Notes: generated by a model not told the origin, from the sequence alone. A stretch of DNA of 64,000 nt from Granulosicoccus sp045110475 (GCA_045110475.1 JBGCGC010000032.1:1-64000), one strand, 5' to 3'; counted from the first letter of the stretch, positions 1 to 9,252 are shown. Program-made: numbers and translations.

Positions 1-139
1 CACTTCGGCCAGTTTTACCGCTCATTTTCGTTACTTAGGCCCACTAAGCGCCTCAAATGAGCGATAAAACTGACTCGAATTGGGACTGCTCTCGCGACGG
101 TATTTTCTACGGGGCCGCCTCCGGCCGCGCAGACTCCTA
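1..139 (-). repeat. Nested palindromic intergenic repeat, copy A (cut by window edge)
   Basis: This is a diverged, inverted copy of the repeat found at 10483-10662 and 26837-27031. The inner inverted repeat has 18-nt arms at 10-27 and 55-72 that pair with one difference. The GC-rich outer arm at 103-139 ends in CTCCTA, as in the other copies. The partner outer arm would lie left of the window. The inner arms differ in sequence from copies B and C, yet still pair with each other. It ends just before the metallophosphoesterase start. No protein is encoded. Confidence 0.8.
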
Positions 140-143
140 GCCT

Positions 144-1775
144 ATGCGGATAAACTCCATAGCCAGAAGATATAGAAAAATGCTTAGTCGTACGAAAAAG
201 GAATGCACTGTATTAGTCGGTCTTGTTTCATTTGCGCTTTTCACCGTTTCACCCTTTGCCTTGGCATTGAGTGCCGGAAGCGGCAGCACTCAATCACTTG
301 TTGATATCAGACTGATGCACGATACGTCGGTATCACCACCAACCAAAGGATTCATCGAAGCAGGATCCAGCCCGCAAACTCAAATTGCCACTCAAACTGC
401 AACTCAAAAACCCCTTCTGGACATTGACTTCAGTAACAGTGCAGGAAGTTTCTATTACAACGATGATGTCTTTCGAAACACTGCACAGCCCTATTATGCC
501 AACGGTAGATACATCGACGGTGGCCAGTGCGACAGTGATGGTTGTCTGAAAGCATCATTTGGTGGCAAGGACAATAGAAACATCAATGACATGTCCGGCG
601 GCTGGACAAGCACCTTCAATGTTCAGCAAACCAGCAGTGTAAGCTTATCCTTGCGCTATAGAATCAGACAACTAAGAGACTACGAACCCAACGAGTACAC
701 CGACGCACTGGTTTCTCTGGATGGGGTTCTGCTGGGCTTGGCAGGTAACGATTATCTTCGGCGTATTCGCGGTGATGGCAATGGTGGCAGCAATATCGAC
801 TCAGGTTGGCTTACGGCAACACTAAACCTCGGCACGCTTTCCGCAGGAACACATACTCTGACGGTAGGTGGGTATAACAACAGGAAAACAGCACGCAAGG
901 AATACTCTTCCGTCTGGTTTGACAACATCACCATGAGCAGCAGCACCGCGGGCTCGGGGGATAACTCCTCTGAAGAAAGCATACTCTTTGGCGTGCTGGG
1001 AGATTTCGGTATTGACAATGACGGCCAGGCCGAGGTGTCCGCAGAAATGGATACCTGGAATCTTGACTTCATCATCACTGTTGGCGACAACCGCTACGGC
1101 GACCTCTCGATGGATCAGGTTATCGGCCAATATTACTGCGGTTTTCTAACAGACGTTGATGGCGGCCCTTACTGCCCAAACGGTACCAGCAGTACCAATG
1201 CCTTCTTTCCAAGTCCGGGTAATCATGACTACGGTGACGGTGGCGGCGTTGATGAGTACCTTGATTACTTCAATCTGCCGGGCACTAATGTGCTCACTTC
1301 CGGAACCTCCGGCTCCGAGCTTTACTACGACTTCATTCAAGGCCCGGTGCACTTCTTTTCTATCGACAGCGAAGGTCCGAGACAGGCACAACAACGGGAC
1401 TGGCTACAGCAGGGGCTTGCAGCTTCAACCGCACCCTGGAAAGTCGTGTTCTTTCACCATCCGCCCTACTCCTCTTCCAGTTATCATGGTTCCAATGCAC
1501 GCATGCAATTGCCTTTCGCTGCATGGGGTGCTGACGTCGTAATCGGCGGACACGATCATACCTATGAGCGTATAGAGCGAGACGGTGTTGTTTTCTTTGT
1601 GAACGGTCTGGGGGGACGAAACTTCTATGACCTGGGCTCACCCGTGACAGGGAGTCGGTTTCGCTACAAGGCGGATCATGGAGCTCAACGAATAACAGCC
1701 TCACCCACCCGGATGAAGTTCGAGTTTGTCACTCGAACTGGCAACGTTGTCGATTCACGCACTATTCAGCGTTGA
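144..1775 (+). CDS. Secreted calcineurin-like metallophosphoesterase (purple acid phosphatase-like)
   Basis: This is a predicted secreted phosphoesterase of 543 residues. A hydrophobic signal segment lies at about residues 20-43. A beta-rich region of about 230 residues with many Ser/Thr/Asn follows and may be a carbohydrate-binding or adhesion module. The C-terminal half carries the metallophosphoesterase metal-site motifs in order: GDFG near 284, GDNRYGD near 313, GNHDYGD near 358, HHPPYS near 438 and GGHDHTYER near 468. The last is typical of purple acid phosphatase-like enzymes with a dinuclear metal centre. The substrate cannot be read from the sequence. An in-frame ATG at 180 would also give a good signal peptide and is a plausible alternative start. 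The gene stands alone, followed by a hairpin. Confidence 0.85.
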   Translation: MRINSIARRYRKMLSRTKKECTVLVGLVSFALFTVSPFALALSAGSGSTQSLVDIRLMHDTSVSPPTKGFIEAGSSPQTQIATQTATQKPLLDIDFSNSAGSFYYNDDVFRNTAQPYYANGRYIDGGQCDSDGCLKASFGGKDNRNINDMSGGWTSTFNVQQTSSVSLSLRYRIRQLRDYEPNEYTDALVSLDGVLLGLAGNDYLRRIRGDGNGGSNIDSGWLTATLNLGTLSAGTHTLTVGGYNNRKTARKEYSSVWFDNITMSSSTAGSGDNSSEESILFGVLGDFGIDNDGQAEVSAEMDTWNLDFIITVGDNRYGDLSMDQVIGQYYCGFLTDVDGGPYCPNGTSSTNAFFPSPGNHDYGDGGGVDEYLDYFNLPGTNVLTSGTSGSELYYDFIQGPVHFFSIDSEGPRQAQQRDWLQQGLAASTAPWKVVFFHHPPYSSSSYHGSNARMQLPFAAWGADVVIGGHDHTYERIERDGVVFFVNGLGGRNFYDLGSPVTGSRFRYKADHGAQRITASPTRMKFEFVTRTGNVVDSRTIQR

Positions 1776-1783
1776 TGTGCCGG

Positions 1784-1805
1784 CACCCGTTGCCTTAAAC
1801 GGGTG
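1784..1805. terminator. Hairpin downstream of metallophosphoesterase
   Basis: A perfect 8-bp stem, CACCCGTT (1784-1791) with AACGGGTG (1798-1805), encloses a 6-nt loop. It lies between two converging genes. There is no clear T-run on either side, so it is only terminator-like. Confidence 0.4.
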
Positions 1806-1846
1806 TCCCTCGCACGTCATCAGATGACAATCGGACGCACGTTATG

Positions 1847-2071
1847 CTAGCTGGTTTTGTGTTCCCATTTTATCTGGAATTCGATTTCCTCTTCCCCGTC
1901 TGAGCGTTCGTGCTCGATACTGTAACCGGCACGCACCGGAACATAAATCCGCTCCCCGGCTATTTGTATTTCAAACTGCTCATCAGCCTCTATACAGTCT
2001 GCCAGACGTCTGAGCTTTTCAACAAACTCCTTGTTACTGTACGTTTTCTCAAGATCCCTTTCTGACTTCAT
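1847..2071 (-). CDS. Amphi-Trp domain-containing small protein
   Basis: This protein has 74 residues and an ATG start. Its lysine/glutamate-rich N-terminal helix is followed by the segment LADCIEADEQFEIQIAGERI and a C-terminus with EIEFQIKW. That is the pattern of the amphi-Trp family, whose C-terminal strand alternates charged and aromatic residues. The molecular role of the family is not known. The protein has no signal peptide or membrane segment and should be cytoplasmic. It converges with the phosphoesterase gene and lies about 180 bp downstream of the VWA lipoprotein gene on the same strand, so co-transcription with that gene is possible but not shown. Confidence 0.75.
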   Translation of the reverse strand: MKSERDLEKTYSNKEFVEKLRRLADCIEADEQFEIQIAGERIYVPVRAGYSIEHERSDGEEEIEFQIKWEHKTS

Positions 2072-2255
2072 GCTGGTGTTCCCCGTTTTTTGTGTGTTGT
2101 CTACGATAAAGCCTGATGCAATTCACTGTCAACGCACACCCTGTATACAGTCAATAGTCGACGATACCAAAGCACACAAGCAGGGAGTCTTATTCGCTAT
2201 AAATCACAAGCATGCAAGACAATTGACGTCGTTTAACCAGAGGTCACTGCCACTG

Positions 2256-3701
2256 TCAACCTTGCTCCTGTTGTGCGGATTGACAGACACCGTTGTCGTA
2301 TTCACCTGTCTGCCGAATGATTTCGTTACTGGCAGGCTCTGTGCGTATTCCGGTTAGCAGTTGATTGACGACACGCCTGATCAATCCATCAAGTCGCGTG
2401 ACAATATAGCAATCCACGTCCGGTTCGTTGTGTGGATTTCCCACACCTGAATCATCGGTGAGAAACAAATAACGGCTATGAGTCAATGCAGCCATGGAGC
2501 GCATCAAGTACTCAGCATCTTCAGCGACACCGCTGGCCGCTACAGGAACGATATGAATTTGCCGCGAGCGCGCAGTCAACGCAGACGACCAAGTGGCATT
2601 CACTCGATGGCTGTGCGGCGGTGCATCTGCCACCAGTAGCATTACCTTGGCGCTTTGCTCTCGCCATTGAAACGTCAACGCTTCTTCCAGTGCCTGATCC
2701 ATAGCCTCAGGATAGTCACCACCACCATCGAAGGTCTCACCATTAAGGGCTGACTGCATATCAGCAAGATTGTCGGTAAAAGGATAGCTGCGAACAACAT
2801 ACTGGTCCCCGACGTCCCGGTAAACCACTAAACCGGTACGTATTGACACCTGCGGGTTTGCGTTCTGGATGCTGTTTAAAATCGAGCTTAACTCGGTTTG
2901 CAGGTAGTTCAGTTCATCGCCCATACTTCCGGTCGTGTCTATAACAAGCTGCAAGTCGAGTTCAGAATGAGCAGTGCCGATTGTTTCAAGCTTGAAATTC
3001 AATTGTCGTTGCTGAGTGATATCGGCAAGCGCCACCGACTGCATGATTGAGATATCACCCAATCGATCAGTAATTCGCAAGGTAAACTCGCTTTCAAGAC
3101 CATCGAGATCCTCGTACAGATAGGCGATACCGTTGGCCGGCGTTATCAGCCGCCCAACCGTGTTGCCCTGTGCATCTAATAATGCAACAGAGGCGCCTGC
3201 ATAGGGCTGATTAGCATTGTCCGTTACCGCTATGGCAATACGACCGGATAGATCCAGACGCGGAATGTTGACCTGTGGCCTTACGTTGCGTAGATAGTTG
3301 TCACTGTATTGCTGGTACAACCACGGATTGAGTTGATCATCGTAGTCACCCGCGCTAAGTGTTCCCGGTTGAATTGACACCGGTGGCAATGGCGTAACCG
3401 GCTCAACCGGTGATGTTGCCATACCGCCATCAGCAGATTCCGCCGCGGGCCCAGGAGCTGGAGCACCATCGGAGAGCACTGGAAAGCTTGTCCCATCATC
3501 CCCGGTAGAACCATCAGACAGCGTAGGGCCAGACGACTCGTCCAGATCAACCGATTCGCCAGGAGCGCTCACAGCGGGTGCATCTGTCAGCGTAATCACT
3601 GCAGAATTGTCAGCGCTAGTCGACGAGCTGTTGTCAGCGGAGTTTCCGCAGGCAGCGATAAAGGTCGAAGATGCGAGCACGACACAGAGTTGTATTTTCA
3701 C
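2256..3701 (-). CDS. VWA-domain lipoprotein
   Basis: This protein has 481 residues and a GTG start. The N-terminus is a lipoprotein signal with lipobox FIAAC, placing the lipidated cysteine at residue 18. A low-complexity Ser/Asp/Pro/Gly-rich linker runs to about residue 125. Next comes a region of about 90 residues resembling carboxypeptidase-regulatory-like beta domains (ASVALLDAQGNTVG). The C-terminal half is a von Willebrand factor A domain with the MIDAS motif DTTGSMGDE near residues 253-261 and downstream metal-site residues. Such proteins bind ligands through a divalent metal at the cell surface or in the periplasm. No partner gene is adjacent, so the ligand is unknown. Four cysteines in the last 65 residues may form disulfides. 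Confidence 0.85.
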   Translation of the reverse strand: MKIQLCVVLASSTFIAACGNSADNSSSTSADNSAVITLTDAPAVSAPGESVDLDESSGPTLSDGSTGDDGTSFPVLSDGAPAPGPAAESADGGMATSPVEPVTPLPPVSIQPGTLSAGDYDDQLNPWLYQQYSDNYLRNVRPQVNIPRLDLSGRIAIAVTDNANQPYAGASVALLDAQGNTVGRLITPANGIAYLYEDLDGLESEFTLRITDRLGDISIMQSVALADITQQRQLNFKLETIGTAHSELDLQLVIDTTGSMGDELNYLQTELSSILNSIQNANPQVSIRTGLVVYRDVGDQYVVRSYPFTDNLADMQSALNGETFDGGGDYPEAMDQALEEALTFQWREQSAKVMLLVADAPPHSHRVNATWSSALTARSRQIHIVPVAASGVAEDAEYLMRSMAALTHSRYLFLTDDSGVGNPHNEPDVDCYIVTRLDGLIRRVVNQLLTGIRTEPASNEIIRQTGEYDNGVCQSAQQEQG

Positions 3702-4041
3702 AGGATTTCACTATTTGGGAATATTTTCCCAATTTTAACCGGATATTTAAAAACCTGTCAATCGCAACGATCAATATTTTTACCGTCTATCCATGTCTCG
3801 TCAGCTTTTGCAATTTGATCGACGTTCATTTCAACGAGAGCAGCTCAATTGCCAATACCGCCGTTAGTTCAATGGACAATATCTGCCCATCAGGACTCAA
3901 TCGTTCCCTCAACTCTTGTTCAACTGTTAAATATCGTGTGGAAACCTGTTAGTCGCCGCTTTATCTCGCTCAACCGTCGTTCCTGTGCTGCGGTACATCA
4001 CATTTTCGGATATTGTTAGTGCGTAATGACAATCTGGCAAT
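3702..4041. other. Non-coding spacer
   Basis: This AT-rich stretch lies between the divergent VWA and LysM/solute-binding genes. I see no supportable gene or RNA. It should hold both promoters, but I cannot place convincing -35/-10 pairs. Confidence 0.4.
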
Positions 4042-4072
4042 GTCAGTGCCTGCGCGCAGGCACTGACGGGAG
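4042..4072 (+). promoter_or_regulatory. Perfect 26-bp palindrome and ribosome-binding site
   Basis: The half-site GTCAGTGCCTGCG (4042-4054) is followed directly by its exact reverse complement (4055-4067). GGGAG (4068-4072) follows at once and stands 7 nt before the GTG at 4080. The palindrome could be an operator for a dimeric regulator, or an RNA hairpin next to the ribosome-binding site. Its position argues against the upstream ATG at 4026 as the real start. Confidence 0.7.
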
Positions 4073-4079
4073 CAATATA

Positions 4080-5105
4080 GTGAAGGTTTGGTGTTTATTG
4101 ATATTGGCGCTGGCGGCCTGGATTTCACCCACTGCCAGAGCGCAATTGGTTGTCTGCGATTCGATTTACATGGTCAAGCAAGGCGACTCACTATCCAAGA
4201 TCGCTATTAGAGCCTACGGACGTACCACGGCCTATCAGGCTATCTTCGACTATAACTCGGGGATAATGACCGACCCCAACATAGTCCCCTCCGGCGTCGG
4301 CCTCTACATCCCCTGCATTGATGGTGAGCTTGCGAATTCCTCTACCAATGCGTTTAGCGAGCTGCCGCCAACGCCGAAGGGTGACATGAAGATACTCACG
4401 GGCTCTGAGTATCCACCCTACGTTGATGAGGGCTTACCCAACGGCGGATTCAGCGTTGAACTCGTCGAGCGCGCAATGCGCCATGAAGCCGCCACAGAAG
4501 ACTACCGAGTAGACGTTATCAACGACTGGAGTTCGCACCTTACGCCCCTGTTAGCTGATGCAGCCTATGATCTGGCGTTTCCATGGTTTCAGCCAGACTG
4601 CAGCGCCCGGGATCTACTCGGCGAAAGTTCCGTGTGGCGCTGTGACAACCTGCACTTCTCCGAACCGCTTCACGAAGTGGTTGTCTCATTCTATACACGT
4701 CCGGATATAGCCGACGCCATCACTAGCACCGAGGATTTGCACGGATTACGAATCTGCAGACCCCGTGGCTATTTCACCCATGATCTTGAGGCCATGGGCC
4801 TGAGCTCAGACATCTACATCCGAGTGGCGGCAGCCAACCCGCTCGACTGCTTCGAACAGCTTGCCGAAGGCAACGTCGACATTGTCACTGTGAATGCTGA
4901 CACTACTGACAAAATACTCACTGAGCTTGACATGCACGATCAATCAAGAGAATTAATGGATTTCGCCAGTATCCAAACCTTGCATGTCGTGGCTATGAAA
5001 AACGATCCTCAGGCACGAGTTAATCTGTTGCGGCTGAACAAGGGTCTTCGCGCCTTACACAGTAGCGGTGACTATCGTCAGATTGCCAAAACACATCTGC
5101 GTTGA
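4080..5105 (+). CDS. LysM domain fused to family-3 extracellular solute-binding domain
   Basis: With the GTG start at 4080 the product has 341 residues. That start has GGGAG 7 nt upstream and gives a clean signal peptide ending near TARAQ. A LysM-like module (VKQGDSLSKIAIRAYG, residues about 30-75) suggests peptidoglycan binding. The rest resembles periplasmic amino-acid-type solute-binding proteins (SBP_bac_3), starting at MKILTGSEYPPYVDEG near residue 102 and running to the end. No permease or ATPase gene is near, so it may act as a wall-anchored sensor or scavenging protein instead of an ABC-transporter subunit. The in-frame ATG at 4026 would place the palindrome inside the coding region and is less likely. 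Confidence 0.75.
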   Translation: MKVWCLLILALAAWISPTARAQLVVCDSIYMVKQGDSLSKIAIRAYGRTTAYQAIFDYNSGIMTDPNIVPSGVGLYIPCIDGELANSSTNAFSELPPTPKGDMKILTGSEYPPYVDEGLPNGGFSVELVERAMRHEAATEDYRVDVINDWSSHLTPLLADAAYDLAFPWFQPDCSARDLLGESSVWRCDNLHFSEPLHEVVVSFYTRPDIADAITSTEDLHGLRICRPRGYFTHDLEAMGLSSDIYIRVAAANPLDCFEQLAEGNVDIVTVNADTTDKILTELDMHDQSRELMDFASIQTLHVVAMKNDPQARVNLLRLNKGLRALHSSGDYRQIAKTHLR

Positions 5106-5325
5106 TACGCACGTTTGTTCGTACCACATCGCCCTACAGTTGCCACCACTGTGCCGACAAGCAATCAGCTATCGCCCTGCCGGGGAAAGCCATCCCGTGG
5201 TCAAACACACACGCTGCGTTTTTGCATGACTGACAGAGCTCGGCCGGTAAAAACCAGAACGGGCAACCAGCGCTGCCACGCTGGCCATCATCTGTAAACC
5301 TGGACAAAAACAACCCACACGGGGG

Positions 5326-5601
5326 TCACTCGCTGGGCGGAACATACCCTTCAGGCTGAGTGAAATCATCACTGAACAGAAACTTTTCCATCTCCTCCTC
5401 CAGAAACTTGCGTGCCTTTGGATCTACTGGAGTCAGACGATACTCATTAATCAGCATGGTCTGATGCGATACCCAGCTCTGCCAGGCCTCTTGGGAAATA
5501 TTCAGATAAATTCGCTTACCAAGATCACCCGGGTAAGTCGGCCGTTCAAGACCAGGGGCCTCTTTATCAAGCTTTACGCATTGCACCATGCGGGTTGTCA
5601 C
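5326..5601 (-). CDS. yggX: YggX family Fe(2+)-trafficking / oxidative-damage protection protein
   Basis: This 91-residue cytoplasmic protein matches the YggX family in length and pattern: a Cys near the N-terminus (MVQCVKL), YPGDLGKRIY, SQEAWQSW and QTMLINEYRL. YggX is linked to iron trafficking and protection of Fe-S clusters from oxidation. The GTG start at 5601 overlaps the stop of mutY, as expected for translational coupling. The usual gammaproteobacterial order mutY-yggX is kept, which makes sense because MutY carries a [4Fe-4S] cluster. An internal ATG at 5589 is possible, but the longer form aligns better with the family N-terminus. Confidence 0.92.
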   Translation of the reverse strand: MTTRMVQCVKLDKEAPGLERPTYPGDLGKRIYLNISQEAWQSWVSHQTMLINEYRLTPVDPKARKFLEEEMEKFLFSDDFTQPEGYVPPSE

Positions 5602-6665
5602 AGCAACTCTCCTAACAGTTTGTCAAGTACTTTGGATACCGGTGCGGCAACGCCACCCGGAAGTTGATCACCGTTATACCAGACCCTTTCAGCAGTCTCC
5701 AGAATTCCAGCATCACAGATTTCGACAGTCATGGCCTGAACGTCAATATCAAGGTGAAAGTGACTGAACGTGTGACGGAATCTGGCAACACTCAATGGCG
5801 CGCTCTTGAGCTTCAATCCCGCAGCATCCAGCCACGTCTGGATATCGGCAATTTCAGCCACCTCGGGCAAACTCCACAACCCGCCCCAGATTCCCGACGG
5901 GGGACGCCGCTGAAGTAACACCTCTGCACGCTCATTACTCATTTTCAACATCACTGTCGTCTTTACAGGTACCGTTTTTTTTGGCTTCTTGCCCGGATAC
6001 AGAGCTATACCTCCCGATACGAGTGCCTGGCAATTCGATGCCAGTGGGCATCGATCGCAACCGGGCTTGCTGCGCGTGCACAAGGTAGCACCAAGATCCA
6101 TCATGGCCTGATTAAAGTCGGCCGTTCGCTGCATTGGTGTGTGGTGTGTTGACAAAGCCCAGAGTTTTTTCAGTACCGCAGTCCGCCCCGGCCATCCATC
6201 AATAGCGTGATATCTGGCCAGCACGCGTTTTACATTACCATCGAGAATCGCATGGCTTTGCCCCAGCGAAAGGCTGAGAATAGCGGCAGCGGTTGATTGC
6301 CCGATACCCGGCATCTGCACAAGAAGATCGATATTGTCCGGCAATTGCCCACCGTATTCAGTGCGCGCTATCTTTGCGCATTTATGCAGATTTCTGGCTC
6401 GCGCATAATATCCAAGACCTGACCAATGGGCCAGCACATCATCCTCAGGTGCGCTTGCAAGTGCCTCAAGGCTCGGAAAGCGCTGCATGAATTTTTCGTA
6501 GTAAGGGATAACCGTTGCGACCTGTGTCTGTTGCAACATGATTTCCGACACCCACACCCGGTAAGGCGTTTTATCCTGTTGCCATGGCAACTGTGTGCGA
6601 CCGTGTACATCGAACCAGTTGAGCACGGATTGAGCAAAACTTCCTTGTTCAGTCGTATCGGACAC
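5598..6665 (-). CDS. mutY: A/G-specific adenine DNA glycosylase MutY
   Basis: MutY removes adenine mispaired with 8-oxoguanine. The product has 355 residues and a GTG start. The helix-hairpin-helix MPGIGQSTAAAIL is followed by the catalytic-Asp region ILDGNVKRVLARY. The [4Fe-4S] cysteines are seen in CTRSKPGCDRCPLASNC, with C-x6-C-x2-C-x5-C spacing. The N-terminal SEIMLQQTQV carries the conserved glutamate. The last 120 or so residues form the NUDIX-like 8-oxoG recognition domain. The length is normal for the family. It is the first gene of the mutY-yggX pair and lies 35 bp downstream of asmA on the same strand, so all three may be one transcript. Confidence 0.96.
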   Translation of the reverse strand: MSDTTEQGSFAQSVLNWFDVHGRTQLPWQQDKTPYRVWVSEIMLQQTQVATVIPYYEKFMQRFPSLEALASAPEDDVLAHWSGLGYYARARNLHKCAKIARTEYGGQLPDNIDLLVQMPGIGQSTAAAILSLSLGQSHAILDGNVKRVLARYHAIDGWPGRTAVLKKLWALSTHHTPMQRTADFNQAMMDLGATLCTRSKPGCDRCPLASNCQALVSGGIALYPGKKPKKTVPVKTTVMLKMSNERAEVLLQRRPPSGIWGGLWSLPEVAEIADIQTWLDAAGLKLKSAPLSVARFRHTFSHFHLDIDVQAMTVEICDAGILETAERVWYNGDQLPGGVAAPVSKVLDKLLGELL

Positions 6666-6700
6666 GGTTTGTTAGAACAGGTGTACCAGCTCGTCAGCGA

Positions 6701-8953
6701 CTACTTCAGAAGCCCTTTCAAAGCATCCTTGGCTTTGTCCTTGACCTCATTTTTTATCTCGTCGGCCTTTTCCTGTACAGCAGCTTCTGCCTCCGCCTTG
6801 ACCGCATCGGCCTTCTCGCGAGCCTCGGCTTTCAAGGCTTCAGCCTTTTCGTCAGCCAGCGCTTTGGCCTGATTCTTGAGATCGCCCGTGATGTTGTCTT
6901 TCATGCCGCCAAGAATCACGCCTGCAAAATTTGCCGACAATTCCTCGAATGTGCCCCGGATCGGAATACTCAACTTTACGCCTTTGAGCGTGTCAAGATC
7001 GGCACCGCCTTGCCCTTGCGAAGTGCCGGTGATCAGCGTATCCAGCGTGTAATCGACCGCTTCACCGGGCAAATCGACAGTGCCAGCACCCGCCAGACGC
7101 AGCAGCGGCGAACGCAGGTCAAGATCATCGGAATTCATGACACCATCGTTAAACGTGCCACTCACAGCCAGTGACGAGAAGTCGGTTTTAACGACGCCTT
7201 CCTCGTCTGCCAGTGTCTGACCGGTAATCGCCGCCTTGGCACGCCGAATCTGATACCCGATATTGATACCGTTGATAGACCCATCGGTAAAAGCGGTGCT
7301 GAACTGCCCGTTTAATGCCGCCTTGATGGTGTTAACGCTGTTACCACTCGTGGTGATATTGGCACCAACTTCACCCGCGCCGCTCAAAAACGAATCCTTC
7401 TGCATCAGATCGCCCAGTAAGGGCGTAGCTTGTATTCCCGCCAGCGACATTGCCACCCCGTATCCAGGCACGGCACCAGACACATCCATGGTGGCGGTAG
7501 CATCCAGCGCACCTTCATAAAGCGAAGCCTTCATGTCCTGTAATGCAAGCTTGCCACCTTGCGCCTTGACAGGAACAACGATATTTTCGGTGGTCAGGTT
7601 GCTGACCTTGACGCTACCGACTTTGAACACACCATCGATATCCAGTTGCCGCATCATGTCCACGGGCAACTCGATAATCTCGTCACCGGTTGTGGCCGTG
7701 GCGGATGTTGCACCGCCTGTGTTCTCACCCGTACTGTCGGTCGGCGCATCCGAAGCCGGTGGAAGATAGCGATCGATATCAATCGCATCCACATTAAAAT
7801 CAAACCTTACCGGAGGTATGGCACCGTTTAATGAGGGTACGCCCGCAGTGCCGGAAAACTGAGTGTCATCCAGCGTCATTTTGAGGTCAGTGAGTGCGGC
7901 GCTGGTCGGGGTTGCTGCAAGTGCGAGTGAAAGATTTGCCTTGTTCAGGACGGAATCATCCGCCGTGACGGGCGCCTCCATACCAAGCTTTTTCATCATG
8001 TCCCGCGGACTGAAATCGTTACTCGCAAGCGTTCCAGTTACGCTGGGCTCGGTATCGAGATTGGCAACCTTGATCGAACCGGCAAGCTCGATACCCAGTG
8101 CAGCCAGTGAAAGTGTTGGTATATCGATCTGCTGATCGGCAAGACGTGCCATAACATCAACGCCAAGCGTTGCGGCCAGACTACCTCCCGGTAGCGCAGA
8201 CCCCTTGGCGTCAGTTTTCAGAGTAAGGCCCTGTACGCTGTAAATCTGAGCATTGAGATCGATCATCAGATTAGCGTCGGCCTCAACGTCTGCCTGGATG
8301 TCCATGCTATTACTTATCACGGAAAAATCCACGTTAAGATCAAACGGTTTTTCAAGCTCGATTGCACCTGTCTGCAAATTGAATGAGGAAAGTTGTGCGT
8401 CGGTGCCAGTCGATGCATCATTCCAGCTGACATTTGCGTCTGTTATTGCGATGCCCCCGACGGCCAACGCCGCAATAGTGGCACTACTGCCCTCCACCTC
8501 TGTCGTCACCTGCTGATCATCACTGACCTCTTCGGTCGTCGTGGTCGTTGTGCTCTGGATCAGATCATCCCAGTTCGTACTCCCATCGGCCGAACGCTGC
8601 AAGTCAAGCTGTAACCCACTTAGCTCGACAGTGCGGACGTTGATTTCGCGTTTGATCAACGGCAGCAGCTTGACCTTTACATCAGCACCATTAATGCTGG
8701 CGAATGGCTGCTCACCATAGCCTTCGGCATTGGCCAGACTGATTTCCCCGATTGAAATACCCGCCCAGGGGAACACCGATGGACTCAAGTCTCCCGCAAT
8801 CGTCAGATCTCGACCTGTCTGCTTTTTCACCTGGTTCTGGATAGTTGTCTTGAAATCGTTCCAGTCGACCAGATAGACAAGGGCCGCGACACCGATGCCA
8901 ACCACCACCAGCAACGCGACGAAGGAGCCGAGTAGCCATTTAAGGACTTTCAT
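6701..8953 (-). CDS. AsmA family protein with helical Ala/Lys/Glu tail
   Basis: This is a 750-residue envelope protein of the AsmA family, whose large members help move phospholipids between membranes. One N-terminal membrane anchor (residues about 7-29) is followed by the typical AsmA start (VDWNDFKTTIQNQV, GRDLTIAGDLSPSVFPW). Long repetitive beta-rich periplasmic sequence follows, and the conserved C-terminal AsmA region (DLDLRSPLLRLAGAGTVDLP) lies near residue 605. After that region the protein ends in about 60 residues rich in Ala, Lys and Glu (positions about 6704-6880). These are predicted to form a long amphipathic helix or coiled coil. That tail is unusual for the family. The gene precedes mutY on the same strand. 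Confidence 0.88.
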   Translation of the reverse strand: MKVLKWLLGSFVALLVVVGIGVAALVYLVDWNDFKTTIQNQVKKQTGRDLTIAGDLSPSVFPWAGISIGEISLANAEGYGEQPFASINGADVKVKLLPLIKREINVRTVELSGLQLDLQRSADGSTNWDDLIQSTTTTTTEEVSDDQQVTTEVEGSSATIAALAVGGIAITDANVSWNDASTGTDAQLSSFNLQTGAIELEKPFDLNVDFSVISNSMDIQADVEADANLMIDLNAQIYSVQGLTLKTDAKGSALPGGSLAATLGVDVMARLADQQIDIPTLSLAALGIELAGSIKVANLDTEPSVTGTLASNDFSPRDMMKKLGMEAPVTADDSVLNKANLSLALAATPTSAALTDLKMTLDDTQFSGTAGVPSLNGAIPPVRFDFNVDAIDIDRYLPPASDAPTDSTGENTGGATSATATTGDEIIELPVDMMRQLDIDGVFKVGSVKVSNLTTENIVVPVKAQGGKLALQDMKASLYEGALDATATMDVSGAVPGYGVAMSLAGIQATPLLGDLMQKDSFLSGAGEVGANITTSGNSVNTIKAALNGQFSTAFTDGSINGINIGYQIRRAKAAITGQTLADEEGVVKTDFSSLAVSGTFNDGVMNSDDLDLRSPLLRLAGAGTVDLPGEAVDYTLDTLITGTSQGQGGADLDTLKGVKLSIPIRGTFEELSANFAGVILGGMKDNITGDLKNQAKALADEKAEALKAEAREKADAVKAEAEAAVQEKADEIKNEVKDKAKDALKGLLK

Positions 8954-9252
8954 GCTTACTGCCTCTCAAGAATCACTCAATAGCACTCGCCCTGCTTGCG
9001 AGGCTGTCAATATCGAAATTGGGTACGCTCACCCAACAAGTTGTCCGGTATTGTATCTCAGGCAGGTACGTGCACTGCGTTAACACAGGTAACGATCTGG
9101 GTTGATAATCCGTCAAAGATTGGACACCCACTGGTGATGCAATCTGATCGTCAGGTCTATATGGCTTATCCGCGTTGCCCGCTACTAGCAGGGCCTGATA
9201 CGAACAAACGCTTGCCTTAGACGCGCTATTGACTGCCAGCCGCCACAGATCA
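8954..9252. other. Intergenic spacer
   Basis: This stretch lies upstream of asmA and downstream of the moaC stop. I see no gene, tRNA or convincing riboswitch fold here. Confidence 0.4.

Noticed and set aside
3671..3952. Open frame overlapping the VWA gene start
   Set aside because: It is antisense to the lipoprotein start and has no recognisable features.
8954..9252. Molybdenum-cofactor riboswitch near moaC
   Set aside because: The region lies downstream of moaC and shows no clear fold of that class.
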